Source: Bradyrhizobium sp. CCGUVB4N
GTDB taxonomy: Bacteria > Pseudomonadota > Alphaproteobacteria > Rhizobiales > Xanthobacteraceae
Assembly (NCBI RefSeq): GCF_024199945.1
Contig: NZ_JANADP010000001.1
Span: 2,480,001-2,544,000, forward strand
Direction: 5' to 3'
DNA length: 64,000 bases
This document shows, piece after piece, positions 41,930-51,285 of the stretch; the stretch's first letter is position 1; every line of letters begins with the position of its first letter. The position numbers and the translations under genes were made by a program. The notes beneath the pieces were generated by a model that made no database searches, was not told where the DNA came from, and saw nothing but the letters and a program-made list of their open reading frames with translations.

Positions 41930-44197
41930 ATGAGCTTCCGCCGCGACATCCTGACCAAGCCGATCTTCTCCTGGGCGCGCGGCGTGCTGCCGGCGATGTC
42001 CGACACCGAGCGCGAGGCGCTGGAGGCCGGTGACGTCTGGTGGGACGCCGATCTCTTCACCGGCAATCCCGACTGGTCGAAGCTGCTGAAGATCCCACAG
42101 GCGACGCTGACCAGCGAGGAGCAGGCCTTCCTCAATGGTCCCGTCGACGAGCTCTGCGCCATGCTCGACGAGTGGAAGATCTTCTGGGAATGGCGCGACC
42201 TGCCGCAGGAGGCATGGGCCTTCATCAAGCGCGAGAAATTCTTCGGCATGATCATTCCGAAGGAGTTCGGCGGCCTCGGCTTCTCGCCCTATGCGCATTC
42301 GGAAGTGGTGCGGAAAATCTCGACCCGCTCGATCGCAGCCGCCGTCACCGTGATGGTGCCGAACTCGCTCGGCCCCGGCGAACTGTTGATGCGCTTCGGC
42401 ACCAAGGAGCAGCAGGAGCGCTGGCTGCCGCGGCTCGCCGACGGCCGCGACATTCCCTGCTTCGGCCTCACCAGCCCCGAAGCCGGCTCCGATGCCGCCT
42501 CGATGGTCGACACCGGCATCATCTGCAAGGGCAATTTCGAGGGCCGCGAGGTCCTTGGCCTCAGGCTGAACTGGCACAAGCGTTACATCACGCTCGGCCC
42601 CGTCGCGACGCTGCTGGGTCTCGCCTTCAAGGCCTATGATCCCGACCATCTCGTCGGCGATCAGGAAGAGCTTGGCATCACCGTCGCGCTGATCCCGACC
42701 AATCTGCCCGGCGTCGAGATCGGCCACCGTCATCTGCCGTCGATGCAGGTGTTCCAGAATGGCCCGAACTGGGGCCGCGACGTCTTCATCCCGCTCGACT
42801 ATGTCATCGGCGGCAAGGAACGGCTCGGCCAGGGCTGGAAGATGCTGATGACAGCGCTCGCCGCCGGCCGCGGCATCTCGCTGCCGTCGCTCTCCGCGGC
42901 CGGCGCGGCCTACGCGGCGCGCACCACCGGCGCCTATGCCCGCATTCGCGAGCAGTTCGGCATCTCCATCTCGAAGTTCGAAGGCGTCGAGGAGCCGCTC
43001 GCGCGCATCGTCGCCACTGCCTACCAGCTCGATGCGGCGCGGCGGCTGACTTGTGCTGCTTTGTACGCCGGCGTTCATCCCGCCGTGATCTCTGGCATCA
43101 TGAAGCTGCACGCGACCGAGCGGATGCGCATCGCGATCGACGACGCCATGGACATCCACGGCGGCAAGGCCGTGATCGACGGTCCGCAGAACTATATCGG
43201 CAATCTCCATCGCGCCGTGCCCGTGGGCATCACGGTCGAGGGCGCCAACATCCTCACCCGCAATCTCATCGTGTTCGGGCAGGGCGCGATCCGGGCGCAC
43301 CCCTATCTGCTCGACGAGATGAATGCGCTGGCCGACACCGACCGCGAGCGCGGGCTCACCGCGTTCGACAAGGCGTTCTGGAAGCATGTCGGTCACAGTT
43401 TCCAGACGCTGTTCCGCGCCTTCGGCCGAAGCTGGACCTTTGGCGCCTTTGCGCTGGCGCCTGATGCCGGCGATGCCACGCCGTTCTATCGCCAGCTCTC
43501 GCGCTACTCCGCCGCGTTTGCGCTTTGCGCCGACATGGCGCTGCTGACGCTCGGCGGCGCGCTCAAGCGCAAGGAGATGCTGTCGGCGCGCTTCGGCGAC
43601 ATCCTCTCCGAGCTCTACCTGCTCTCGGCCGCGCTGAAGCGCTGGCAGGACGAGGGACGGCAGAAGGAAGACTTTGCCGCGCTGGAATGGTGCATGGCGT
43701 CGGGCTTCCGGACGATCGAGAACAGGCTCGCCGAGATTCTCGCCAATCTGCCGAACCGCTTCGTCGCCGTGATCCTCAAGCTCGTGGTCCAGCCGTTCGG
43801 CGCGCGCGTGCTCGGGCCCTCCGACCGCGTCGTGCACCAATGCGCAAGCCTCGTGCTGGAGCCCACGGCCGCGCGCGAACGCCTGACGCCGGATCTCGCC
43901 CATGTCGACGACGACAGCGGTTTTGCCCGGCTGGAGCGCGCGTTCAAGCTGGTCGCGGCGACCGACGCCGTCGCCAAGCGCATGCGGGCTGCTCATATCC
44001 GCGACTGGAAGGACGCCGTCACCAAGGGCGTGATCACGCAGGCCGAAGGCGAGCAGCTCGCTTCCGCTCATGAAGCCGTCACAAAGGTCATCGAGGTCGA
44101 CGATTTTGCGCCGGAGGCGCTGTCGTCGATTTACAAGAAAACCGGCGACGTGCATCAGTTCTTCCAGGAACTCGGTGAACAGAGGGCGGCGAGCTGA
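41930..44197 (+). CDS. fadE: Acyl-CoA dehydrogenase, FadE type
   Basis: First step of beta-oxidation: forms the trans-2 double bond of acyl-CoA with FAD. The FadE size class (755 aa here, about 814 in E. coli) is clear, with the conserved segments FGMIIPKEFGGLGFS, CFGLTSPEAGSDAAS, GRGISLPSLSAAGA and AIDDAMDIHGGKAVIDGPQNY; the last third is the FadE-specific C-terminal domain. The start used is the ATG at 41930 (MSFRRDILTKP), preceded by GAGG; upstream in-frame ATGs are weaker. The stop overlaps the thiolase start by one base, so the genes are coupled. Confidence 0.92.
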   Translation: MSFRRDILTKPIFSWARGVLPAMSDTEREALEAGDVWWDADLFTGNPDWSKLLKIPQATLTSEEQAFLNGPVDELCAMLDEWKIFWEWRDLPQEAWAFIKREKFFGMIIPKEFGGLGFSPYAHSEVVRKISTRSIAAAVTVMVPNSLGPGELLMRFGTKEQQERWLPRLADGRDIPCFGLTSPEAGSDAASMVDTGIICKGNFEGREVLGLRLNWHKRYITLGPVATLLGLAFKAYDPDHLVGDQEELGITVALIPTNLPGVEIGHRHLPSMQVFQNGPNWGRDVFIPLDYVIGGKERLGQGWKMLMTALAAGRGISLPSLSAAGAAYAARTTGAYARIREQFGISISKFEGVEEPLARIVATAYQLDAARRLTCAALYAGVHPAVISGIMKLHATERMRIAIDDAMDIHGGKAVIDGPQNYIGNLHRAVPVGITVEGANILTRNLIVFGQGAIRAHPYLLDEMNALADTDRERGLTAFDKAFWKHVGHSFQTLFRAFGRSWTFGAFALAPDAGDATPFYRQLSRYSAAFALCADMALLTLGGALKRKEMLSARFGDILSELYLLSAALKRWQDEGRQKEDFAALEWCMASGFRTIENRLAEILANLPNRFVAVILKLVVQPFGARVLGPSDRVVHQCASLVLEPTAARERLTPDLAHVDDDSGFARLERAFKLVAATDAVAKRMRAAHIRDWKDAVTKGVITQAEGEQLASAHEAVTKVIEVDDFAPEALSSIYKKTGDVHQFFQELGEQRAAS

Positions 44198-45480
44198 TGG
44201 CACGACCGGTATTCATCGTCGACGGCAGCCGGACGCCGTTTCTGAAAGCGCGCTCCGGACCGGGCCCGTTCACGCCGGTCGATCTCGCCGTGCAATGCGG
44301 CCGGCCGCTGCTGGCGCGCCAGCCGTTTGCACCGACCGACTTCGATCAGGTCATCCTCGGCTGCGTCAACGTCATCGCCGACGAGATGAACCCGGCCCGC
44401 GTCGCGGCGCTCCGGCTCGGCATGGGCGAGGACATGGTCGCTTTCACCGTGCAGATCAATTGCGGCTCCGGCATGCAGTCGATCGATACCGCCTACCGCT
44501 ACATCCGCGAAGGTCATGCCGACATGATCCTGGCCGGCGGCACCGAGGCGCTCAGCCACGCGCCGCTGGTCTGGCCGAACTCCGGTGTGCGCTGGTTTGC
44601 CGGTCTTGCCACCGCCAAGGGCGTTGCCGCCAAGCTCGCCGCCGCCTTGAGGCTGCGTCCGCGCTATCTGAAGCCGATCATCGGCCTCGAGCGTGGGCTG
44701 ACCGATCCCATCACCGAACTCAATATGGGCCAGACCGCCGAAGTCGTCGGCCATCTCTTCGGCATCACGCGCGCCCAGGCGGATGCCTATGCGGCCGAGA
44801 GCCATCGCCGGCTCGCCCATGCGCAGGCCGAGGGCTTTCTGAAAGGCGAGGTCGAGACCGCGTTCGCCCGCGACGGAAAATTCTTCGACCATGACGACGG
44901 CGTGCGTCCGGACTCGACAGCCGAGACACTGGCAAAGCTCCGGCCGGTGTTCGAGCGTCCCTGGGGCCAGGTCACCGCGGGCAATTCCTCGCAGATCACC
45001 GACGGCGCCTCCTGGGTGATCCTGGCGTCCGACGCGGCGGTGGCAAAGCACAAGCTGACGCCGAAGGCCGCAATCGTCGACAGCAACTGGGCCGCGCTCG
45101 ATCCCACCATCATGGGCCTTGGCCCGGTGATGTCGGCGACGCCGCTGCTCCAGCGCAACAACCTGACCGTCCAGGACGTCGAGACCTGGGAGTTGAACGA
45201 GGCGTTCGCCACGCAAGTGCTCGGCTGTCTCGCCGCCTGGAATGACGACACGTTCTGCCGCGAGATTCTCGGGCTCGACGGCGCGGCCGGCGAGATCGAT
45301 CGCGAAAAGCTCAACGTCGATGGCGGCGCGATCTCGCTCGGCCATCCCGTCGGCACCTCCGGCAACCGCATCGTGCTGCATCTCGTCAACGCGATGAAGC
45401 GGCTCGGCACGCGGCGCGGGATTGCCACCGAGTGCATCGGCGGCGGGCTCGGCGGCGCCATGCTGATCGAGGCGGTGTGA
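44197..45480 (+). CDS. fadI: Acetyl-CoA C-acyltransferase (thiolase)
   Basis: Last step of beta-oxidation: splits 3-ketoacyl-CoA with CoA. The nucleophile lies in NCGSGMQS (Cys89), the base in GHPVGTSGNR (His383) and the second catalytic Cys in ECIGGGLGG (Cys413), all intact. Length (427 aa) and gene order, next to fadE and fadJ, fit FadI. ATG overlaps the fadE TGA by one base and its stop lies 2 bp before fadJ. Confidence 0.88.
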   Translation: MARPVFIVDGSRTPFLKARSGPGPFTPVDLAVQCGRPLLARQPFAPTDFDQVILGCVNVIADEMNPARVAALRLGMGEDMVAFTVQINCGSGMQSIDTAYRYIREGHADMILAGGTEALSHAPLVWPNSGVRWFAGLATAKGVAAKLAAALRLRPRYLKPIIGLERGLTDPITELNMGQTAEVVGHLFGITRAQADAYAAESHRRLAHAQAEGFLKGEVETAFARDGKFFDHDDGVRPDSTAETLAKLRPVFERPWGQVTAGNSSQITDGASWVILASDAAVAKHKLTPKAAIVDSNWAALDPTIMGLGPVMSATPLLQRNNLTVQDVETWELNEAFATQVLGCLAAWNDDTFCREILGLDGAAGEIDREKLNVDGGAISLGHPVGTSGNRIVLHLVNAMKRLGTRRGIATECIGGGLGGAMLIEAV

Positions 45481-45482
45481 CC

Positions 45483-47579
45483 ATGGATTCGAAGATCATG
45501 ACCGCACTCGGGGACCGGGTGCTCGAGTTCGGGCCCAAGCCTGCCGCCGACGGTCCGTACAAGAACTTCAAGCTGACGCGCGATGCCGACGGCGTCGCCT
45601 GGCTGCTGTTCGATCGCGCCGAGACAAGCGCCAACACGCTGTCGGCCGACGTGATGGAGGAGTTCGACGCCGCGCTCGCGGCGATCGAGACCGAGCGTCC
45701 GGCAGGCCTCGTGATCCGCTCGGCAAAGCCGTCCGGCTTCATCGCCGGCGCCGACGTCAACGAATTCCGTGGCGCGAGTGATCCGGAGGTGGTGGAGACG
45801 CGCATCCGTGCCGCGCATGCGGTGGTGGATCATCTGGAAGCGCTCAAGCTGCCGACGGTCGCGGTCATCCACGGCTTCTGCCTCGGCGGTGGGCTCGAGG
45901 TTGCGCTTGCCTGCCAGTCGCGCATTGCCGTCGACGGCGCGCGCTTCGGCTTCCCGGAGGTGATGCTCGGCCTGCATCCCGGCCTCGGCGGCACCGCGCG
46001 CTTCACCGCGCTGGTCAATCCGACCCAGTCGATGGCACTGATGCTCACCGGCCGCACCATCGATGCGCGCCGCGCCAAATCGCTCGGCCTCGTCGATACC
46101 GTGACGCAGGAGCGTCACGTCCGCGGCGCGGTGAAGGACGTGCTGTTCGGCCGCCTGAAGCGCGCCAAGCCCGGCCTTCTCACCCGCGCGGCCAATCTCG
46201 GCCCCGTGCGCGGGCTGCTTGCCAAACGCATGCGCTCCGAGGCGGCGAAGGCCGCGCCGCGCGAGCACTATCCGGCGCCCTACGCGCTGATCGATCTCTG
46301 GGAGACGCATGGCGGCAGCAAGGCCGCGATGCTGAAGGCGGAGCAGGCGTCCTTCGCCAAATTGATGGTGACGCCGACCGCGCAAAATCTGATCCGCGTG
46401 TTCTTCCTGCGCGAGCAGATGAAGAAGGCTGCCGGCTCCGGCAACACGGTCGAGCATGTTCACGTCATCGGCGCCGGCGCCATGGGCGGCGATATCGCGG
46501 CTTGGGTAGCCGGGCAGGGGCTGCGCGTCTCGCTGGCCGACATGAAGGCCGAGCCGATCGCGGGCGCGGTGAAGCGTGCGGCCGAGCTCTACGGCAAGAT
46601 CATCCGCAAGCCGACCGAGGTGCGCGACGCACTCGATCGGCTGATCCCCGACATGGACGGAGAGGGCGTTCGCAACGCCGATCTCATCATCGAGGCGGTG
46701 CCCGAGAAGCTCGAGCTCAAGCAAAAGGTCTATGCCGGCCTCGAGCCGAAGATGAAGCCGGGTGCGATCCTTGCGACCAACACGTCGAGCATTCCGCTTC
46801 AGGATCTCCGCACCACGCTGGCGCGGCCGGAACGGCTCGTCGGCCTGCACTTCTTCAACCCGGTCTCGCGGTTGCAGCTGGTCGAAATCGTCAGCCATGA
46901 CGGCAACGATGCGCAGGTGCTGAAGGAAGCGCTCGCCTTCGTCGGTGCGATCGACCGCCTGCCATTGTCGGTGAAGAGCTCGCCCGGCTTCCTCGTCAAC
47001 CGCGCGCTGACGCCCTACATGCTCGAAGCCATGGTGATGCTGGACGAAAAGACCGACCAGCGCCTGATCGATGCCGCGGCAGAACAGTTCGGCATGCCGA
47101 TGGGGCCGATCGAGCTGGCCGATCAGGTCGGGCTCGATATCTGCCTGGCGGTCGGCGACATGCTGCGCACGAAATTCGGCGATCTGCTGCCGCCGACGCC
47201 GGCTTGGCTGCGCGAGAAGGTCGCCAAGGGCGAGCTCGGCCGCAAGACCGGGAAGGGTTTCTACACCTGGAAGGACGGCAAGGCCGAAAAGGCGCCACTG
47301 CCCGAGACCGGTCCGCGCGTCACCGACCAGATGATCGACCGCCTGGTGCTGCCGATGTCCAATGTCTGCGTCGCTTGCCTGCGTGAAGGCATCGTCGACG
47401 ATCCCGATGCGGTCGACGGCGCCATGATCTTCGGCACCGGTTACGCGCCGTTCCGCGGCGGTCCCCTGAACTATGCGCGCACGCGCGGCGTGGAAAATAT
47501 TGTATCCACCATGCGCGCGCTGGCCGAGCGATTCGGCGAGCGCTTCGCGCCCGATCCGGGCTGGGACAATTTCAAGTGA
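45483..47579 (+). CDS. fadJ: Bifunctional enoyl-CoA hydratase / 3-hydroxyacyl-CoA dehydrogenase
   Basis: Middle two steps of beta-oxidation in one 698 aa chain. The hydratase half has GFCLGGGLEVALACQSRIA and FPEVMLGLHPGLGG, with the catalytic Glu; the dehydrogenase half begins near residue 320 with the NAD motif VIGAGAMGGDIAAW, then NTSSIPL and GLHFFNPVSRLQLVEIV, where the catalytic His is in LHFFNP. Start at ATG 45483, 2 bp after the thiolase stop. FadJ rather than FadB is chosen on order and because the partner thiolase looks like FadI; both are similar. Confidence 0.9.
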   Translation: MDSKIMTALGDRVLEFGPKPAADGPYKNFKLTRDADGVAWLLFDRAETSANTLSADVMEEFDAALAAIETERPAGLVIRSAKPSGFIAGADVNEFRGASDPEVVETRIRAAHAVVDHLEALKLPTVAVIHGFCLGGGLEVALACQSRIAVDGARFGFPEVMLGLHPGLGGTARFTALVNPTQSMALMLTGRTIDARRAKSLGLVDTVTQERHVRGAVKDVLFGRLKRAKPGLLTRAANLGPVRGLLAKRMRSEAAKAAPREHYPAPYALIDLWETHGGSKAAMLKAEQASFAKLMVTPTAQNLIRVFFLREQMKKAAGSGNTVEHVHVIGAGAMGGDIAAWVAGQGLRVSLADMKAEPIAGAVKRAAELYGKIIRKPTEVRDALDRLIPDMDGEGVRNADLIIEAVPEKLELKQKVYAGLEPKMKPGAILATNTSSIPLQDLRTTLARPERLVGLHFFNPVSRLQLVEIVSHDGNDAQVLKEALAFVGAIDRLPLSVKSSPGFLVNRALTPYMLEAMVMLDEKTDQRLIDAAAEQFGMPMGPIELADQVGLDICLAVGDMLRTKFGDLLPPTPAWLREKVAKGELGRKTGKGFYTWKDGKAEKAPLPETGPRVTDQMIDRLVLPMSNVCVACLREGIVDDPDAVDGAMIFGTGYAPFRGGPLNYARTRGVENIVSTMRALAERFGERFAPDPGWDNFK

Positions 47580-47600
47580 GCCTTTCCAAGTGAGACCTGC

Positions 47601-48011
47601 ATGACTGAAATGTCCGACATCGAGCCGAACGGCGATCTCTGCATCCGCACGCTGGCGATGCCCGCCGACACCAATGCCAATGGCGACATTTTCGGTGGCT
47701 GGCTGCTCAGCCAGATGGATGTCGGCGGCGGCGTGTTTGCATCGAAGGTCGCGAAGTCGCGCACCGTCACGGTCGCGATCGACGCGATGAATTTTCGCAA
47801 GGCGGTCTATGTCGGCGATCTCGTCTCGGTCTACGCCAATCTGGTGCGCGTCGGCCGTACTTCGATGACCGTTCATCTCGAAGCCTGGGCGTTGCGGCGG
47901 CGTGAGCTGCAGCCGATCCTCGTGACCGACGGCAATTTCACCTACGTCTCGATCGACGACAACGGCCATCCGCAAGCGATCCAGCGCGACGCTCCACCGA
48001 TCGCGACGTAA
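47601..48011 (+). CDS. Hotdog-fold acyl-CoA thioesterase (YciA-like)
   Basis: A 136 aa thioesterase: TLAMPADTNANGDIFGGWLLSQMDVGGG carries the catalytic Asp of the YciA group, and the second half (FRKAVYVGDLVSVYANLVRVGRTS) completes the hotdog fold. It releases free acid from acyl-CoA and would keep CoA available during beta-oxidation. It starts 21 bp after fadJ and is the last gene of the fad operon. The 222 bp after it hold no supported gene. Confidence 0.9.
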   Translation: MTEMSDIEPNGDLCIRTLAMPADTNANGDIFGGWLLSQMDVGGGVFASKVAKSRTVTVAIDAMNFRKAVYVGDLVSVYANLVRVGRTSMTVHLEAWALRRRELQPILVTDGNFTYVSIDDNGHPQAIQRDAPPIAT

Positions 48012-48233
48012 TCGCGCGCGGCTTTGCGCCTCATCTCACGAAGACGTGCGGTGTTAAGAAACGCGGCATGACTAAGTCATCGCGTCGCGCCTTTGCCAAC
48101 AACCAGTCACAAAACGGATGAGGTCCCGGCGTACTCAATGACGCGTCGATTCGGGGTGAAAACCGGCTGATTTGCCCGAGGAACTTTCGGGGAGGGATGC
48201 CGTTATTCGCCCGCACTGAGGAATCCACGGGCC

Positions 48234-48425
48234 ATGCCGGACAGCTACATCATCGAAGTGAATTCAGAGACAGCGGGCATCGTCGTTCGCGGTCAAGGCG
48301 GCTACTGCTTCTTCGCCTCGTCGCATCAGTTCAATCGCCTCGAAGGCCAGCTCTTCCGCAACGCACGCGAAGCCGAGCGCGCTGCGCGCAAGCTGGTTAA
48401 CGGTGATGTGAGAGAGGCGGCGTAG
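48234..48425 (+). CDS. Short hypothetical protein
   Basis: A 63 aa protein, MPDSYIIEVNSETAGIVVRGQ, with a central FFASSHQFNRLEGQLF and a charged helical end (EAERAARKLV). The pattern of two short strands and a helix, and the codon use, look genuine. There is no membrane segment or signal. I do not recognise the family, and the ribosome site is weak. Confidence 0.5.
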   Translation: MPDSYIIEVNSETAGIVVRGQGGYCFFASSHQFNRLEGQLFRNAREAERAARKLVNGDVREAA

Positions 48426-48496
48426 CCGCTCTGGTCATTTTCTGACGCGCAGAGCGTGGTCGGAAAATTTTGCAGCCCTTGATACCGCTGCACTTT

Positions 48497-48569
48497 CCTT
48501 CTCCCTTGTGGGAGAAGCTGGCGCGAAGCGCGGGGCGGCGAGCCACCCTCTCCCACAAGGGGAGAGGGT
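48497..48569. repeat. Intergenic inverted repeat with CCCTC/GAGGG arms
   Basis: CCTTCTCCCTTGTGGGAGAAG at the left is itself a hairpin; CACCCTCTCCCACAAGGGGAGAGGG at the right is another and complements it. It shares style and inner GCGCGAAGCGCGGGG words with 1830-1983. It lies before the convergent end of the NTF2-like gene. Confidence 0.75.
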
Positions 48570-48579
48570 AAATAGAGCA

Positions 48580-48972
48580 TCACAATTTCGTTGCGGAACG
48601 GGACAAGAGCTTCCACTCGTCGCCCTGCTTCAGCCAATTCATCAGGATGTGAAGGCTGTTTGCCACTTTCTTTCCGTCGGTCATCATCTCGGCCATCCAG
48701 TGGAAGCGCACGATCGCGGCGGGGCCGACGATCTTGATGGTCGGATCCTTGTACGCGATCGACAGGAATTCCGTTTTGCCGTCGGTGGCGTTGGCGATGA
48801 AGGCCGCCTTGTCCTCGAGGAAGCCGCTGGAATGGCTGTAGCTCAGATCGTCCGAGCACAGCACGCTGAGCGCCTTCGGATCAGCCGCGATCTGGGCGAG
48901 GCGAAATGCTTCGACATTTCTTGCCACTGCCTCATGATCCGCCGCGGCAGCATGATCGCGATTAATCGTCAT
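48580..48972 (-). CDS. NTF2-like protein, cytoplasmic copy of a tandem pair
   Basis: A 130 aa NTF2-like protein that closely matches its neighbour at 49046-49513: both have VEAFRLAQIAADPKAL, DDLSYSHS, GPAAIVRFHW and LHILMNW, and share a KLLSRxATKL end. This copy starts MTINRDHAAAADHEAVARN and lacks the hydrophobic export signal of the other, as if about 25 codons had been removed, so it should stay in the cytoplasm. The ATG at 48972 matches the start of the other copy; an ATG one codon earlier (48975) also exists. Ligand or reaction unknown. Confidence 0.8.
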   Translation of the reverse strand: MTINRDHAAAADHEAVARNVEAFRLAQIAADPKALSVLCSDDLSYSHSSGFLEDKAAFIANATDGKTEFLSIAYKDPTIKIVGPAAIVRFHWMAEMMTDGKKVANSLHILMNWLKQGDEWKLLSRSATKL

Positions 48973-49045
48973 CATTTCCTCCTTTTTGATCTTGTCGCGA
49001 GTGTTGCAGCGGCGTGCTGCGCGCGTCCCGGAACGATGGCGTTGA

Positions 49046-49513
49046 TCACAATTTCGTCGCGGCGCGCGACAACAGCTTCCACGCGTCGCCCTGCTTCTGC
49101 CAGTTCATCAGGATGTGAAGGTTGGTCGGCACTTTTTTCCCATCGGCCGCCATCTCCTGTTCCGCGACCCAGTGGAAGCGCACGATCGCGGCGGGGCCGA
49201 CCACCTTGATGGTCGGGTCCTGATAGGCGATCGACAGAAACTTCGATTTGCCGTCGGTGGCGTTGGTGATGAAGGTCGCCTTGTCTTCGACCTTGCCGTT
49301 GGAATGGCTGTAGCTGAGATCGTCCCAGCATAGCGCGCCGAGCGCCTTCGGGTCGGCCGCGATCTGGGCGAGGCGGAAGGCCTCGACCTGCTTCGCCACG
49401 GCTTCTTCGTCCGCTGAAGCCGCGAGCGCCGGTGTCGAGAGCGCAAGCGCGGAGACGGCGAGAGCTGGAACGGCAAGAGTCGAGAGAGCCAGATCGCGTC
49501 GGTTGATCGTCAT
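49046..49513 (-). CDS. NTF2-like protein, exported copy of a tandem pair
   Basis: A 155 aa protein starting MTINRRDLALSTLAVPALAV, with an N-terminal Arg pair and a hydrophobic core ending at ALAAS, which looks like a Tat or Sec signal. The mature part is the NTF2-like cone fold. It lies just upstream of the other copy and shares its ribosome site (AGGAGGAAA) and about 40 bp of 5' flank, so the duplication included the translation start. The gap to the second gene is 73 bp. Confidence 0.82.
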   Translation of the reverse strand: MTINRRDLALSTLAVPALAVSALALSTPALAASADEEAVAKQVEAFRLAQIAADPKALGALCWDDLSYSHSNGKVEDKATFITNATDGKSKFLSIAYQDPTIKVVGPAAIVRFHWVAEQEMAADGKKVPTNLHILMNWQKQGDAWKLLSRAATKL

Positions 49514-49667
49514 CGTTTCCTCCTTTTTGATCTTGTATGGAGTGTTACAGCCACGGGTAGCTTTGTCGAGTGGCGCGTGATCGTCATCCGCATGCGTTAT
49601 TGCGTGCGCGGGGCTCTATTGATACGTCTTCGGCATTGATGCGTGGCGCATTCAGGAAAGTACGGAC

Positions 49668-50342
49668 ATGATCGAGACTCTCGGCAAGGCATTGTTGTTC
49701 GATATCGACGGCACGCTTGCCAATACCGACCCGCTGCATCTGAAGGCGTTCAACCAGGTGCTCGGTCCTCACGGTCATGTCTTCGACCACGCGCGCTTCT
49801 CCAGGGAGCTGCAGGGCTTCGCCAATGTGTCGATCGGCGAGCGCTTTCTGCCCAACGAAACGTCGGAGCGGCGCACCGCGATTCTCGGCGAGAAGGAAGA
49901 AGTGTTCCGCACGCTCGTCGCGGGACAGATCGAGCCGCTGCCGGGCCTGATGGCGCTGCTCGACCGCGCGGACGCGGCCGGCATTCCCATGGTGGCCGTG
50001 ACCAATGCGCCGCGTCTCAACGCCGAGCTGCTGCTCTCCGGCCTCGGCATCACGCACCGCTTCAGGACGCTCGTGATCGGCGACGAGTTGCCGCACGCCA
50101 AGCCGCATCCATTGCCCTATCAGGAGGGCTTGCGTTTCGTCGGCGCCAGCGCGGCTGCCTCGATTGCCTTCGAGGATTCCCGTTCCGGCGTGCAGTCGGC
50201 CACGGCTGCCGGCATTCCGACCATCGGCATCCGGACCAGCCTCAGCCATGCTGACCTTGTTGGGGCCGGCGCGGTCGCTTCCGCCAGCGCCTTCGACGAT
50301 CCCGAGTTGCTCGCGCGGCTCGCAGCCGCGATGGCGTGGTGA
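49668..50342 (+). CDS. HAD family phosphatase/phosphomutase-like protein
   Basis: A 224 aa haloacid dehalogenase-like hydrolase. The nucleophile Asp lies in LLFDIDGTLANTDPLHLKAF, motif 2 in VAVTNAPR, motif 3 in AKPHPLPYQEGL, and motif 4 in AFEDSRSGVQSA. The cap type (helical, after motif 1) and TDPLHLKAF resemble the beta-phosphoglucomutase/phosphoglycolate phosphatase branch. It precedes the glp regulator by 90 bp and could act on a sugar or glycerol phosphate, but this is a guess. Confidence 0.85.
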   Translation: MIETLGKALLFDIDGTLANTDPLHLKAFNQVLGPHGHVFDHARFSRELQGFANVSIGERFLPNETSERRTAILGEKEEVFRTLVAGQIEPLPGLMALLDRADAAGIPMVAVTNAPRLNAELLLSGLGITHRFRTLVIGDELPHAKPHPLPYQEGLRFVGASAAASIAFEDSRSGVQSATAAGIPTIGIRTSLSHADLVGAGAVASASAFDDPELLARLAAAMAW

Positions 50343-50432
50343 GGGTTTCATCCATTAACCGTGATCGGCACGCGCATTGACCGCGCGCGCGAACCGCCGC
50401 ACCATGCACTGCTCTGATTTGAGGCCATTGCC

Positions 50433-51281
50433 GTGACCGGATTGACCCATCGCCAAGCTGAAATTCTCAACATCGCCCGCGCCTCCGGCCGCGTCATGGT
50501 CGAGGAGCTGGCGCGCCGGTTCGAAGTCTCGGCGCAAACCATCCGCAAGGACCTCAACGATCTCTGCGAACGCCGTTCGCTGACCCGCGTCCATGGTGGC
50601 GCGATCATCGCCTCGGGCGTCGAAAATCTCGCCTATGAGGCGCGCCGCTTCGTCGCTGCCGACGAGAAGAAGGCGATCGGCGCTGCGGCCGCATCGCTGA
50701 TCCCGAACGGCTGCTCGCTCTTCATCAACATCGGCACCACGACGGAGGAGGTCGCGAGCGCCCTGACCTCGCATGAAGATCTCCTCGTCATCACCAACAA
50801 CCTCAACGTCGCCATGCTGCTCTACCGCCATCCCCGCATCGAGGTGGTGGTGGCCGGCGGCACGGTGCGGCGCGCCGACGGCGCCGTGGTCGGCTCGACC
50901 GCAACGCAGCTGATCGGCCAGTTCAAGGTCGACTACGCCATCATCGGCGCGTCCGCGATCGACGAGGAGGGCGCGCTGCTCGACTTCGACTACCGCGAGG
51001 TGCAGGTGGCGCAGGCCATCATCGCCAATGCCCGCAGCGTCATGCTGGTGGCCGATTCCACAAAGCTTCGCCGCAGCGCGCCGGTCCGCATCGCCCATAT
51101 CAGCCAGATCCAGACCTTCGTCACCGATCAGGAGCTGCCCGAGCGCCTCGCCACCATCTGTCACAGCAAGGGCATCGAGGTGATGGCGGCGATGCCGAAG
51201 GGTGCGAGCGACATCGATGACGCTCAAGCCGAAGCGCAGGACGCCGCACCTGAAGCCGCGCCGGTCGTGCGGCTGCGCTAG
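50433..51281 (+). CDS. glpR: DeoR-family repressor, probable GlpR
   Basis: A 282 aa regulator: LTHRQAEILNIARASGRVMVEELA, then FEVSAQTIRKDLNDLCERRSLTRVHGGA is the DeoR helix-turn-helix with its typical HGG ending; the C-terminal sugar-phosphate domain shows NIGTTTEEVA, NNLNVAMLL and VVVAGGTVRRADGAVVG. GlpR of this family represses glycerol genes and responds to glycerol 3-phosphate. The GTG start (50433) follows GAGG. It precedes glpD by 936 bp, with a toxin-antitoxin pair in between on the other strand. TTTCG repeats at the glpD promoter are its likely sites. Confidence 0.82.
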   Translation: MTGLTHRQAEILNIARASGRVMVEELARRFEVSAQTIRKDLNDLCERRSLTRVHGGAIIASGVENLAYEARRFVAADEKKAIGAAAASLIPNGCSLFINIGTTTEEVASALTSHEDLLVITNNLNVAMLLYRHPRIEVVVAGGTVRRADGAVVGSTATQLIGQFKVDYAIIGASAIDEEGALLDFDYREVQVAQAIIANARSVMLVADSTKLRRSAPVRIAHISQIQTFVTDQELPERLATICHSKGIEVMAAMPKGASDIDDAQAEAQDAAPEAAPVVRLR

Positions 51282-51285
51282 CGGC

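Noticed and set aside
44787-47975. A 1062-codon open frame on the minus strand opposite fadI-fadJ-thioesterase
   Set aside because: It crosses three real genes on the other strand and has antisense-type composition; it is a shadow.
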